From Flammeovirgaceae bacterium (GTDB lineage: Bacteria > Bacteroidota > Bacteroidia > Cytophagales > Cyclobacteriaceae), in assembly GCA_024638265.1 (NCBI GenBank), contig JAHEKQ010000001.1:124001-188000 (forward strand): a DNA stretch of 64,000 bases, given 5' to 3'. Every line of letters starts with the position of its first letter. The first letter of the stretch is position 1. The notes beneath the pieces were generated by a model that was given only the letters and a program-made list of their open reading frames with translations, did not search any database and was not told the origin of the DNA. Shown here piece after piece: positions 25,476-35,014 of this stretch. The position numbers and the translations under genes were made by a program.

Positions 25476-25829
25476 ATGATCAATTGGCAACCTCTGACGG
25501 GAGAACATGATATGAATGAGATTATTGAGCTTTCTCATGAAAAACCCGTGATGATTTTCAAGCACTCCACTCGCTGCGGGATCAGTTTTTCTGCCCTCGA
25601 TAAGCTAGTGGAAGAGTGGAACCCGGAAAAATCAGAAAATCTCAGTGCATATATGCTGGACGTAATTTCTCACAACCAGTTTGCCCGTGAGATTGGGAAA
25701 TTCTTTGGAATTCCCCACCAATCTCCCCAGGTGTTGATTATTGATCAAGGCAAGGTCGTCTATGAACAATCCCATTTCGGCATTAAATACAGTGAGGTCG
25801 AAGAAATATTGGGTAAACTAAACGGCTAA
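25476..25829 (+). CDS. ytxJ: Bacillithiol-system redox protein YtxJ-like
   Basis: From the ATG at 25476 the product has 117 residues of thioredoxin fold. An earlier in-frame start at 25422 lies inside the preceding gene. The monothiol site is FKHSTRCGISFSALDKL (Cys34), followed by YMLDVISHNQFAREIGKFFGIPHQSPQVLII with the cis-proline, and QSHFGIKYSEVEEIL. This matches YtxJ, a monothiol bacilliredoxin-like protein found in bacillithiol-producing Firmicutes and Bacteroidota. It likely removes bacillithiol from oxidised proteins; the activity is inferred from family naming. It lies 19 bp after the basic repeat gene and may be cotranscribed. Confidence 0.85.
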   Translation: MINWQPLTGEHDMNEIIELSHEKPVMIFKHSTRCGISFSALDKLVEEWNPEKSENLSAYMLDVISHNQFAREIGKFFGIPHQSPQVLIIDQGKVVYEQSHFGIKYSEVEEILGKLNG

Positions 25830-25846
25830 GGATTGTGTTAATCCTT
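25828..25846 (+). terminator. Weak stem-loop after ytxJ
   Basis: AAGGATT (25828-25834) and AATCCTT (25840-25846) form a 7-bp AT-rich stem with a GTGTT loop, overlapping the ytxJ stop. What follows is T-rich (TGACTCTGTTATTTT) but not a clean T-run, so this is a marginal terminator at most. Confidence 0.3.
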
Positions 25847-25873
25847 TGACTCTGTTATTTTAGTTCTTCCTTT

Positions 25874-26614
25874 ATGGCTAGATTTTTCGGAATATTCTTA
25901 ATTCTCCTGATGCTGATTCCAGCAGATCTTATGGCGCAAGCTGATAAGGAGAGGTATGAATATGGTAGCGAGCTCATCTGGGGGGTGAACAAAAATACCT
26001 CGGGTGGCCTAATAGGTGGATTTGTGTTACGCAGGTCAAAAAAGATCTCAGACAGGATGTTTGAAAGTGTCGGTATAGAACTGATGAACATCAAACATCC
26101 CAAAGAAACACGATGGAACAGTCCGCGAACAGGAAACTTCTTCATTTTTGGTAAGCTGAATTACCTTTACAGCATTCGGTTACAATACGGAAGGGAAATA
26201 ATCCTGTTCAACAAGTCTTCGGACCAGGGGGTGGAGATTAAATTCAATGCGGCAGCGGGTCCAAGTTTTGGGCTGCTGAACCCATATTATGTTGAAGAGT
26301 CCATCGATAACCAGAGCAGCTTCATCACCTTTCAAACACAGAAAGTTCCCTACGAAACTTCTATTCGATACAGTTCTATAATGGGACCTGGAAACATTTT
26401 CCAGGGTCTCGGAGAAGCTACCCTGAAAATGGGGGCCAACGTAAAGACATCACTAAGCTTTGAGATGGGGACCTTGAAAACCAATGTCACCGGTTTTGAA
26501 GTAGGCTTATTGTTCGATGCCTATGCGAGCGATATTGAGATCATGGCCAATACCCTGAACCGATCCGTGTTCCCCACGGCCTTCATCACGCTGTTCTACG
26601 GAACGAGAAAATAG
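25874..26614 (+). CDS. Exported beta-barrel-like protein, unknown function
   Basis: The 246-residue product has a signal peptide (MARFFGIFLILLMLIPADLMAQ). The mature part has alternating amphipathic strands with aromatic ends (YEYGSELIWGVNKNTSGGLIGGFVLRR, FIFGKLNYLYSIRLQYGREI, GVEIKFNAAAGPSFGLLNPYYVE, SLSFEMGTLKTNVTGFEVGLLFDAYA), consistent with a small outer-membrane barrel. It ends AFITLFYGTRK, with a terminal aromatic strand. I have seen similar proteins only as conserved Bacteroidota hypotheticals. It lies 39 bp upstream of lipA on the same strand, but lipA has its own -7 element, so the link may be positional only. Confidence 0.65.
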   Translation: MARFFGIFLILLMLIPADLMAQADKERYEYGSELIWGVNKNTSGGLIGGFVLRRSKKISDRMFESVGIELMNIKHPKETRWNSPRTGNFFIFGKLNYLYSIRLQYGREIILFNKSSDQGVEIKFNAAAGPSFGLLNPYYVEESIDNQSSFITFQTQKVPYETSIRYSSIMGPGNIFQGLGEATLKMGANVKTSLSFEMGTLKTNVTGFEVGLLFDAYASDIEIMANTLNRSVFPTAFITLFYGTRK

Positions 26615-26625
26615 CTTTTCTTTAC

Positions 26626-26633
26626 TACCTTTG
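26626..26633 (+). promoter_or_regulatory. Bacteroidota-type -7 element upstream of lipA
   Basis: TACCTTTG matches the Bacteroidota primary sigma -7 consensus TAnnTTTG exactly and lies 20 bp before the lipA ATG. No clear TTTG is found 19-20 bases further upstream, so the promoter is supported by one element only. Confidence 0.55.
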
Positions 26634-26653
26634 TGGGCGATAATTAGTGCAGA

Positions 26654-27526
26654 ATGATTGATTTACCTGTTGTTGAAAATCCAAAACCCCGAAAACCCAA
26701 ATGGTTAAGGGTAAAACTACCGGTTGGCGACAATTTTAAACGGGTTAGAAAACTCGTTGATGAACACCGTCTTCACACCATCTGTGAAAGTGGAAACTGT
26801 CCCAATATGGGGGAATGCTGGGGTGCTGGAACCGCCACCTTTATGATTCTTGGTAACGTTTGTACCAGAAGCTGCACGTTTTGTGCAGTAGCTACCGGTC
26901 GGCCCCCTGAATACGATGAAGAGGAACCACAACGAGTAGCAGAAGCCATTAAACTCATGGAGGTGAAACACGCGGTTATCACCAGTGTCAACCGTGATGA
27001 GTTGAAGGACCGGGGAGCAGAAATCTGGTATCAGACCGTGGTCAAAACCAAGGAATTATCTCCTGAAACAACCATCGAAACATTAATCCCTGATGTAAGG
27101 TCTCATTGGGATGCTTTATACCGAATGATCTCAGCTGAGCAGGAAGTCGTTTCACATAACATGGAAACCGTAGAAAGCCTCTATCGTAGGGTGCGGCCCC
27201 AGGCCAAGTACGAAAGGAGCCTGGAACAGATCAAGCTTACCAAAGAATACGGAAAGCGGACTAAATCGGGTATCATGCTGGGCCTTGGCGAAAAAGATGA
27301 GGAGGTTTTCAAAGCAATGGATGATCTGGTTGAACACGGGTTGGATATCTTAACCCTTGGACAATACCTGCAACCGACGAAAATGCATATCGAAGTGGCC
27401 GAGTTTGTACATCCGGACAAATTTGAAATGTTTAAAGAAGAGGGGTTGAAAAGAGGCCTGAAATATGTCGAATCAGGTCCATTGGTCCGGTCATCCTATC
27501 ATGCCGAAAGACATGTAAACGTCTAG
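26654..27526 (+). CDS. lipA: Lipoyl synthase
   Basis: This 290-residue radical-SAM enzyme inserts two sulfurs into protein-bound octanoyl groups. The auxiliary cluster ligands are Cys44, Cys49 and Cys55 ([12 protein letters not shown]) and the radical-SAM cluster ligands are Cys70, Cys74 and Cys77 (CTRSCTFC). The C-terminal RSSYHAE provides the serine ligand of the auxiliary cluster. Length and motif spacing are normal for LipA. The product modifies E2 and glycine-cleavage H proteins, which links it to the E1 gene upstream. The stop overlaps the convergent gltD stop in the tetranucleotide CTAG (27523-27526). Confidence 0.96.
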   Translation: MIDLPVVENPKPRKPKWLRVKLPVGDNFKRVRKLVDEHRLHTICESGNCPNMGECWGAGTATFMILGNVCTRSCTFCAVATGRPPEYDEEEPQRVAEAIKLMEVKHAVITSVNRDELKDRGAEIWYQTVVKTKELSPETTIETLIPDVRSHWDALYRMISAEQEVVSHNMETVESLYRRVRPQAKYERSLEQIKLTKEYGKRTKSGIMLGLGEKDEEVFKAMDDLVEHGLDILTLGQYLQPTKMHIEVAEFVHPDKFEMFKEEGLKRGLKYVESGPLVRSSYHAERHVNV

Positions 27527-28947
27527 TCTTTTTCCAGGAAGGCACCTACAGCATCGGCAGCTTCACGGCCTTCAGCGATAGCCCATACCACCAAGGATTG
27601 CCCTCGGCGCATGTCGCCGGCTGCGAAAACCTTGTCGAGATTCGTCTGATATCCCGGGGCATCAATATGATCTCTGTCGTTTAGTTGAATTCCAAGCTTT
27701 TGGAGGAGCCCATTTTTATCTGGTGATACAAATCCCATGGCGAGCAAAACCAGGTCGCAGGGGATAATTCTTTCTGAGCCCGGCACTTTTTTAAAACTCC
27801 TTTTTCCATCGCTCTCTCGGTGCCATTCAATCGTCGCTATTTTAATCCCAGTGACTTCGCCATCTTCATTCCCGGTAAACTCCTCGGTAAGTATTTCCCA
27901 CTCCCTTTCACATCCCTCTTCATGGCTACTCGAAGTTCTGAGAATCAATGGCCACTCTGGCCAGGGATTTGCCTCGTCCCTGCTTTGGGGTGGCATGGGC
28001 ATGATCTCAAGTTGCTTCATACTTGCAGCTCCGTGTCGGTTGCTGGTCCCTACGCAATCTGACCCGGTATCACCTCCCCCAATCACGACCACATTCTTGT
28101 GGGTGGCTAGAATTGGCGCTACTTCTTCTTCATTATCGCCGGCCACCAGTTTGTTTTGACGGGTAAGAAAATCCATCGCATAATGGATTCCTTTTAATTC
28201 TCGCCCGGGGATCCCGAGATCTCTCGGAACAGTACTTCCTCCACACAAGACCAACGCATCATATTCCTCCAATAGCTGCTCAGAATCAACATTAATACCT
28301 ACATGGGCATTAGTCCTGAATTGAACCCCTTCCTCCATCATGATTCCAATGCGTCTTTCAACCACCCACTTTTCCAGTTTGAAATCGGGAATCCCGTATC
28401 TCAATAATCCACCCAGACGATCATCTCGCTCAAATACAGTAATCAGATGACCCTGTTTATTTAATTGATCGGCTGCCGCGAGACCGGCAGGACCACTCCC
28501 AATTACCGCCACTTTCTTGTCGGTCCTTTTACGGGGGGGCTCGGCTTTTATATAACCGAGGTCAAATGCCTTTTCTGCTATTGCCTTTTCAATATATTCA
28601 ATGGTTACCTGTGGCTTATTTATGCCCAGCACGCAGCTTCCTTCGCATGGGGCCGGGCATATACGCCCGGTGAACTCAGGAAAATTATTGGTTTCAGAGA
28701 GTATTTCGATCGCAAGCTTCCAGTCGCCCTCGTACACGGCATCGTTAAATTCCGGGATATTATTGCCAAGAGGACATCCCTGGTGGCAAAAGGGAATCCC
28801 GCAATCCATACATCTTGAGGCCTGCTCCCTGGTTTTTTCCTCTGAAAACCTCTTGTAGATTTCGCGATAGTCAGTCACACGCTCCTGCGGATCACGTTCT
28901 GCCGGCAACTCCCTGTCATATATCAAAAATCCGTCAACTCTTCCCAT
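27523..28947 (-). CDS. gltD: Glutamate synthase small subunit (NADPH-dependent)
   Basis: This 474-residue flavoprotein passes electrons from NAD(P)H to the large subunit. The N-terminal domain has the cysteine groups [17 protein letters not shown] and [12 protein letters not shown], which bind two 4Fe-4S clusters. The FAD-binding site [20 protein letters not shown] (near residue 150) and NAD(P) site [13 protein letters not shown] (near 290) follow, then the C-terminal FAD closure [26 protein letters not shown]. Its ATG overlaps the gltB stop by one base (TGATG), so translation is coupled. The gene pair forms a two-gene operon. Confidence 0.96.
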   Translation of the reverse strand: MGRVDGFLIYDRELPAERDPQERVTDYREIYKRFSEEKTREQASRCMDCGIPFCHQGCPLGNNIPEFNDAVYEGDWKLAIEILSETNNFPEFTGRICPAPCEGSCVLGINKPQVTIEYIEKAIAEKAFDLGYIKAEPPRKRTDKKVAVIGSGPAGLAAADQLNKQGHLITVFERDDRLGGLLRYGIPDFKLEKWVVERRIGIMMEEGVQFRTNAHVGINVDSEQLLEEYDALVLCGGSTVPRDLGIPGRELKGIHYAMDFLTRQNKLVAGDNEEEVAPILATHKNVVVIGGGDTGSDCVGTSNRHGAASMKQLEIMPMPPQSRDEANPWPEWPLILRTSSSHEEGCEREWEILTEEFTGNEDGEVTGIKIATIEWHRESDGKRSFKKVPGSERIIPCDLVLLAMGFVSPDKNGLLQKLGIQLNDRDHIDAPGYQTNLDKVFAAGDMRRGQSLVVWAIAEGREAADAVGAFLEKD

Positions 28948-31900
28948 CAGTGATTGATTTTAAGTGATTCCCTGGTTTCCATAAGCACCCTTTTGTAATC
29001 ATTGGGAAATACTTTCACAAAATGAGTTACAGACCGTTCCCACTTGGAGAGTAGCCAGATGGCCAGGGCGCTTTCAGTTTTTTCTGCATGATGATTCAGC
29101 ATCTCTTTCAAATATTGGCTGTCTTCTGTTTCCAGGGGATCCAGGCTTACCATAGCCGGGTTGCACTTGGGGGGGAAGATATTTTCAGGATCATAAACAT
29201 AAGCGATCCCTCCACTCATACCAGCTCCAAAATTCAGACCGGTATCGCCCAAGACTATCACCCTTCCACCTGTCATATACTCGCAAGCATGATCTCCGAC
29301 TCCCTCTACTACCACTTCAACGCCTGAATTTCGTACCGCAAATCGTTCACCTGCTTTACCCCGAATGAACGCCCTTCCGGATGTTGCCCCATAGAAAGCC
29401 ACATTTCCGATGATTATATTTTCCTCTGGTACAAAGCTTGCCTCTTCCGGAGGGAAAATTGTGATTTCACCACCAGATAATCCTTTTCCTGTATAATCAT
29501 TACTCTCCCCCTCGAGGGTGAAACTTATGCCCCGTGCTAAAAAAGCACCAAAACTCTGCCCGGCAGAACCCGTAAATGAGATATTAATCGTCCCGTCCTC
29601 AAGGCCTTTGCTACCATGAACGAGGGATATCTCGTTCGAAATGGCTGCCCCAACCGTTCGATTGACATTTTCAATGGGTAGTGAAATGTCTACCTTTTTA
29701 CCCTTTTTAATGTCTTTACCCCATTCTTCGAGTACTTTTTGATCTAGGGTGTTTTCCAGTTGGAAATCCTGCTGGATCTGGTGGTAGACACCGATATCCT
29801 CGCTGACAAGAGGTTTGTGAAGTATAGGAGACAAATCGAAATTCCTGAACTTCCAATGGTCAATATCCTTTCTTGCCTCCAACATGTCGGTTCGGCCCAC
29901 CATCTCGTTGATGGTGCGAAATCCCAACCCGGCCATGATCTCCCGGAGATCCCGGGCCATAAACCTGAAAAATGTCACTACGTGATCCGGGTCACCACTG
30001 AATAGTTCCCTCAGCTCTTTCCTCTGCGTGGCTATACCCACAGGACAGGTATTCAAGTGACACTTACGCATCATGATACAACCCTCTACGATGAGAGCGG
30101 CAGTAGAAACTCCCCATTCCTCAGCACCCAACAGGGTAGCAATTGCCAGGTCTCTACCGGTCATAATCTTTCCATCCGTCTGCAAAGTCACACGACTCCT
30201 CAGGTTGTTGATCAACAGGGTCTGATGGGCTTCAGCAAGACCGAGCTCCCATGGCATCCCCGCATGTCGAATGGAGCTTATCGGACTGGCTCCCGTACCG
30301 CCATCTGCCCCGCTTATCAATATGGCTTCAGCTTTCGCCTTCGCTACACCAGCAGCAATTGTTCCGACCCCGATTTCTGAGACCAACTTTACATTGATCC
30401 TCGCAGCTTTGTTCGCATTTTTCAGGTCATAGATCAATTGTGCCAGGTCCTCTATGGAATAAATATCATGGTGGGGAGGGGGTGAGATTAAACCTACGCC
30501 CGGCGTACTGTGTCTTACCCTGCCAATCCAGTCGTCCACTTTATGACCCGGCAGCTGTCCGCCTTCACCCGGCTTGGCCCCTTGTGCCATCTTTATTTGT
30601 AGCTCTTCAGCGTTGGTAAGGTAGTGACTTGTTACCCCAAATCGTCCCGAAGCCACCTGCTTAATAGCAGAACGCTCCCAATCGTCATTTTCTTTACGTT
30701 CGAACCGGATTTCATCTTCGCCACCTTCCCCGCTGTTACTCTTGGCGCCAATCCGGTTCATTGCAATTGCAAGTGTACTGTGAGCTTCATGTGAAATAGA
30801 GCCAAATGACATTGCCCCGGTTGCAAAACGCTTCATGATCGACTCCTCCTGCTCAACCTCATCCAGGGGTATCGGGTTACCCCGCCTGAATTTCAGCATA
30901 CCCCTAAGGGTCATAAGGTGGCGAGTCTGGTCATTTACAACATCTGTATACTCTTTAAATAATGAAAAATCGTTCAAACTTGTTGATTTCTGTAACAGGT
31001 GGACGGAGTCCGGATTTACGAGGTGCTTTTCCCCGTTTCTCCTCCAGTGATAGACCCCACCTTCGGGAAGCAACCCGGATTCTTTTTGAAATGCCTTTCT
31101 ATGGTTTTTCAATACCTCTGCCTGGAGGCCCTGGAAATCAACACCACCCAAGCGGCTATCGGTATCCGTAAAACACAAATCAATTACCTCCTTGTCCAAA
31201 CCCAGGGCTTCAAAGATCTGTGCTCCCTGGTAAGACTGAAGGGTACTAATACCCATCTTTGAAAGAATTTTCAGCAATCCGTAATTGATCGCTTTTTCGT
31301 ATCGTCTGAGAACTTGCTCATCTGACAAATTACCAGCTACTTTTCCTTCACGATTTAGCTTTAATACCGTTTCCTGTGCCAGGTAGGGGTTTACCGCACT
31401 TGCACCATAACCGATCACTGTAGCGAAGTGATGAGTTTCCCATATATCTCCGGCTTCAAGAATTATTGAAGCCCGGTTCCTCAACCTCTTCAAAATCAGG
31501 TGATGATGTACTGCCCCGGTAGACATGAGCGACGGAATAGGTGCCCGGGTAGCTGACATACTCCTATCGGTAAGAATAAGGATCTGGATACCCGCTTCGA
31601 CTGCCTTTTCGGCTTCCTCGCAAATTCGTGAAATCGCCCCCTTAAGTCCTTCGTTGCTGCCATCTGCTGAAAAAGTACTGTCAATCACCTTGTGGTGATA
31701 TCCTATCTCTGAAATATTCCTGGCCTTATGCACACTGCTGTTTTTCAAGACCGGTTGTGAAATATGAATCTGCCGACAGTGTTCAGGTATTTCTTTAAGG
31801 ATATTGGGGCTATGCCCGATTTTTGTGAACAGCGACATTACCAACCTTTCCCTGATAGGATCAATAGGTGGATTACTTACTTGTGCGAAAAGCTGCTTAA

Positions 31901-33467
31901 AATAACTGGCAATATGGGTGGACTCACCGGAAAGGAAACTTGGAGGGGTATCCATTCCCATTGACCCAACCGGTTCGACACCGGTTTCTATCATTGGAAT
32001 TAGTACGGTCTTGAGGTCCTCGCGGCTATATCCAAATGCTTTATGGCGGACAGGTAATAAATCTGAGTCGATCCTGAAATCAAGGCCTTCCAGTGTGGGA
32101 ATATCCCTCATTTTTGCCCTGTATTGCCGTATCCATTCATAGTAGGGTTTCCCACTGCATATTTCACGTTTTATCTCCTCATCGGTCTTCACCCTGCCTT
32201 TCCCTATATCAGCAATCAAAATCTTTCCGGGCTGTAACCTCCCTTTTTCAATGATATCGGAAGGTTCTATTTTCAAAGCCCCTGCTTCGCTGGCAATGAC
32301 CAACCTTCCCGATTTGGTGATGCAATATCTTGCGGGCCTGAGTCCGTTCCTGTCAAGGGTGGCACCAATCTCCCTGCCGTTGGTAAATACCAGGGCTGCT
32401 GGACCATCCCAGGGTTCCATGAGAGCCGAATGGTACTTGTAAAACGCTTTCCTGTCACGATCCATGAACTTATTATCCTGCCATGCTTCGGGAACAAGCA
32501 TCATCATTGTGTGGGCAAGAGGCCGTCCTGATAAAGTCAGAATTTCAACCAGGGCATCGAGATTTGCTGAATCTGAATGGGTAGAATCAGTCACCGGGAG
32601 AAGCTTCTCCATATCTTCCGGGCTAAAATAATCTGATTCCATGACGGATTCCTTCGACTTCATCTTGTTGAGGTTACCCCGAATCGTATTGATCTCCCCG
32701 TTGTGGGCCAGGAAGCGGAAAGGCTGAGCCAGTTTCCAGTTGGGAAACGTATTGGTGGAGAACCTTGAGTGTACCAGTGCGAAGGTAGTCTTGACAGTTT
32801 TGTCTGTCAGATCGCTGTAATACTTGATGAGCTGGTCTGTCCTCAATTGCCCTTTGTAGACTATTGTTCGGACCGAGAAGCATGGCATATAGAAGTCCCC
32901 TTTATTGGGAAGAATGTTGTTGCCAATGTAATGCGTTGAATAATTTCTTAAAACAAACAGTCTTCGCTCAAGTTCATCTCCTTTCAACCCACCCCGTGAC
33001 TTAACAAAAACCTGTTCGATATGTGGTTCAACCAGAGAAGCTCCACTTCCGGGGACAGATTTGTCGACGGGGACCAGTCTGTAACCAAGAAGCTCGAGAT
33101 CCAGCTCTTCCATATTCCGGTTGAGAATCCGTCGACATTCTTCTCTCAGCTCAGGATTTCTCGGAAAGAATAACATTCCCACCCCGTATTCACCCGGCCG
33201 AGGTAAATCAAGGCCCTGCTCCTTCCAATAGTTACGGAAAAGCTCGTCTGGAATCAGCAATGAGATTCCGGCACCATCCCCGGTCAAGGGATCCGAACCC
33301 CTTCCACCCCGGTGTTCCATCCTTTCCAGCATTTCCAGGGCATCACTCAGGACCTTATGGGTGGCATTGCCGTTGAGTTCAACAATGCATCCAATCCCAC
33401 AGCTATCCTTTTCATATGCTGAGGAATACAAACCCAGTTTGTCGGCCGTTTTTCTTAGAGAACTCAT
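28947..33467 (-). CDS. gltB: Glutamate synthase large subunit
   Basis: The 1506-residue subunit converts glutamine and 2-oxoglutarate to two glutamates. A 22-residue propeptide precedes the glutaminase nucleophile Cys23 (DSCGIGCIV). The class II amidotransferase domain extends to about 430 (HSRFSTNTFPNWKLAQPFRFLAHNGEINT near 240). The central and FMN-binding synthase domains follow (GQLPGHKVDDWIGRVRHSTPGVGLISPPPHHD, GADGGTGASPISS), then the 3Fe-4S ligands CIMMRKCHLNTC (near 1130), then the C-terminal GXGXG beta-helix (GLSGGEITI...GERFAVRNSGVEVVVEGVGDHACEYMTGG). All expected parts are present. Upstream, a 121-bp gap separates it from mnmD. Confidence 0.97.
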   Translation of the reverse strand: MSSLRKTADKLGLYSSAYEKDSCGIGCIVELNGNATHKVLSDALEMLERMEHRGGRGSDPLTGDGAGISLLIPDELFRNYWKEQGLDLPRPGEYGVGMLFFPRNPELREECRRILNRNMEELDLELLGYRLVPVDKSVPGSGASLVEPHIEQVFVKSRGGLKGDELERRLFVLRNYSTHYIGNNILPNKGDFYMPCFSVRTIVYKGQLRTDQLIKYYSDLTDKTVKTTFALVHSRFSTNTFPNWKLAQPFRFLAHNGEINTIRGNLNKMKSKESVMESDYFSPEDMEKLLPVTDSTHSDSANLDALVEILTLSGRPLAHTMMMLVPEAWQDNKFMDRDRKAFYKYHSALMEPWDGPAALVFTNGREIGATLDRNGLRPARYCITKSGRLVIASEAGALKIEPSDIIEKGRLQPGKILIADIGKGRVKTDEEIKREICSGKPYYEWIRQYRAKMRDIPTLEGLDFRIDSDLLPVRHKAFGYSREDLKTVLIPMIETGVEPVGSMGMDTPPSFLSGESTHIASYFKQLFAQVSNPPIDPIRERLVMSLFTKIGHSPNILKEIPEHCRQIHISQPVLKNSSVHKARNISEIGYHHKVIDSTFSADGSNEGLKGAISRICEEAEKAVEAGIQILILTDRSMSATRAPIPSLMSTGAVHHHLILKRLRNRASIILEAGDIWETHHFATVIGYGASAVNPYLAQETVLKLNREGKVAGNLSDEQVLRRYEKAINYGLLKILSKMGISTLQSYQGAQIFEALGLDKEVIDLCFTDTDSRLGGVDFQGLQAEVLKNHRKAFQKESGLLPEGGVYHWRRNGEKHLVNPDSVHLLQKSTSLNDFSLFKEYTDVVNDQTRHLMTLRGMLKFRRGNPIPLDEVEQEESIMKRFATGAMSFGSISHEAHSTLAIAMNRIGAKSNSGEGGEDEIRFERKENDDWERSAIKQVASGRFGVTSHYLTNAEELQIKMAQGAKPGEGGQLPGHKVDDWIGRVRHSTPGVGLISPPPHHDIYSIEDLAQLIYDLKNANKAARINVKLVSEIGVGTIAAGVAKAKAEAILISGADGGTGASPISSIRHAGMPWELGLAEAHQTLLINNLRSRVTLQTDGKIMTGRDLAIATLLGAEEWGVSTAALIVEGCIMMRKCHLNTCPVGIATQRKELRELFSGDPDHVVTFFRFMARDLREIMAGLGFRTINEMVGRTDMLEARKDIDHWKFRNFDLSPILHKPLVSEDIGVYHQIQQDFQLENTLDQKVLEEWGKDIKKGKKVDISLPIENVNRTVGAAISNEISLVHGSKGLEDGTINISFTGSAGQSFGAFLARGISFTLEGESNDYTGKGLSGGEITIFPPEEASFVPEENIIIGNVAFYGATSGRAFIRGKAGERFAVRNSGVEVVVEGVGDHACEYMTGGRVIVLGDTGLNFGAGMSGGIAYVYDPENIFPPKCNPAMVSLDPLETEDSQYLKEMLNHHAEKTESALAIWLLSKWERSVTHFVKVFPNDYKRVLMETRESLKINH

Positions 33468-33588
33468 ATTTACAATTGGGGCAAGCAGCTAAATTAGCAA
33501 AAGATGCAGACTTATGAATAACTGTTACTCAGACGACTAATTATTTGAAATATTTGTAATAATAGCCGTAAGGATTGCGAATTTTATA

Positions 33589-34245
33589 TCAGTCTTTAAT
33601 GGCTCGTACCATTTCAGCCTTTCCGGGGGGTCCCGGCAGGGTATGTACCTCCATTCCTATAGCATTGAGGTTTCTCTTAAAGACCCCTTGTGCGCAGTAT
33701 GTGACCATAATCGCTCCCCTTTTCATGGAGTTTTGCATTTTTTTCAACAGGTCGGGGTCCCACATTTCTGCCTGCCGGGATGGGGCAAAGGCATCATAAA
33801 ATACTAGGTCATATTTATCCTTTTCAGGTTCAAAATTTTCCCATTTAACCCGCCATTTCGCTATCGAGAAATTCTGCCCCAGTCCTACTATTTGATTCCA
33901 TGCTGCACCGTGAAGTTCCATAAGCATATCTTTTTCGGGATAATTCAGTCGGGAGTAAATCTCCTCTTCGAGGGGAAAGGCCTCAAGTGAGTGGTATTCA
34001 ACACAGATTCCATTTTGTTTGGCAAACTTCCATGTGAGCAGGGCATTCAGGCCAGTTCCAAATCCTATTTCAAGAATCCTGATGCTCAATGACTTTATTT
34101 TACTCAGTCCCTTTTCGATAAAAACATATTGTGACTCAGTCAATGCACCATGGGTGGAATGGTAAGTTTCATTGATCTCATCCACAATCAGAGTATGAGA
34201 TCCGTCAGCCGTCTTGATAATCCTGACATCCTTCGGTTTATGCAT
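33589..34245 (-). CDS. mnmD: tRNA 5-methylaminomethyl-2-thiouridine methyltransferase MnmD
   Basis: From the ATG at 34243-34245 the product has 218 residues. The frame is open 48 codons further but that part is low in family character and would overlap the divergent gene's leader. The SAM site is LEIGFGTGLNALLTW, and DLVFYDAFAPSRQAEMWDPDLL plus the C-terminal PGPPGKAEMVRAIKD are typical of the MnmC methyltransferase domain. In Bacteroidota this domain occurs alone (MnmD) without the FAD-dependent MnmC1 part. It completes mnm5s2U at wobble position 34 of tRNA. It diverges from rlpA. Confidence 0.88.
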   Translation of the reverse strand: MHKPKDVRIIKTADGSHTLIVDEINETYHSTHGALTESQYVFIEKGLSKIKSLSIRILEIGFGTGLNALLTWKFAKQNGICVEYHSLEAFPLEEEIYSRLNYPEKDMLMELHGAAWNQIVGLGQNFSIAKWRVKWENFEPEKDKYDLVFYDAFAPSRQAEMWDPDLLKKMQNSMKRGAIMVTYCAQGVFKRNLNAIGMEVHTLPGPPGKAEMVRAIKD

Positions 34246-34326
34246 GTTTTTTGTCGATTTTCCCGGGATATTGACCTGTGAACAATTTAACTTAGTCAAT
34301 ATTTTTTCATCTTTCACATGACCACT

Positions 34327-35013
34327 ATGAAATATCTTACAACACTCCTGCTGCTTACCAGCATTTCCTTTTGCCTGGCTCAAACGCAAACCGGTAAAGC
34401 CTCTTACTATGCAGATCGATTTGAAGGCCAGCTAACGGCAAGCGGGGAGAAGTATAAACACAATAAACTGACAGCCGCCCACAAAACCCTGCCATTTGGA
34501 ACCGTGGTTAAGGTGACAAACCTTTCCAATGAACTTACAGTTGAGGTCAGGATCAACGATCGTGGGCCTTTCGTGGAAGGGCGGGTTATCGATCTCTCCA
34601 AGTCAGCGGCGGAAGCATTGAACATGCTCACCCAGGGTATCGCAGATGTCAAACTGGAGGTGGTAGATCCCGGTGAGGGAAAGGGTGGCGGCTTCAGCAC
34701 GGCCCCGATCAGCAATGTTACCGTCGAAGAAAGGGAGCTATATGATTTTTCCGTAGAACGTGTCGATCCCAAAGGATATGGGGTACAGATCGGAAGCTAC
34801 AGGGAACTGGTGAACCTCATGCGATTCTCTGAAAACCTGAAATCAAGTTATCGGAAAGATGTCACCGTCCAGGTGAAGGTGCTCAACGGAGTTAAGATAT
34901 ACACATTGATTGTCGGTCAGTTTCCGAACAGGGACAAGGCCACCGATTTCAAATCCAAAATTTCCAGGCGCTACCCCGATGCATTTATTGTTGACTTATC
35001 ATCATTGAAATAG
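34327..35013 (+). CDS. rlpA: RlpA-family septal-ring lytic transglycosylase-like protein with SPOR domain
   Basis: The 228-residue product (231 if the ATG at 34318 is used) has a signal peptide ([19 protein letters not shown]). The double-psi beta-barrel RlpA domain covers about 20-110: [38 protein letters not shown] and [25 protein letters not shown]. The catalytic Asp of the RINDRGP motif is present. A SPOR domain (about 145-228, [21 protein letters not shown]) would bind denuded glycan strands at the septum. Its stop is one base before the TTG start of the next gene, so the two form a unit. Confidence 0.9.
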   Translation: MKYLTTLLLLTSISFCLAQTQTGKASYYADRFEGQLTASGEKYKHNKLTAAHKTLPFGTVVKVTNLSNELTVEVRINDRGPFVEGRVIDLSKSAAEALNMLTQGIADVKLEVVDPGEGKGGGFSTAPISNVTVEERELYDFSVERVDPKGYGVQIGSYRELVNLMRFSENLKSSYRKDVTVQVKVLNGVKIYTLIVGQFPNRDKATDFKSKISRRYPDAFIVDLSSLK

Positions 35014-35014
35014 A

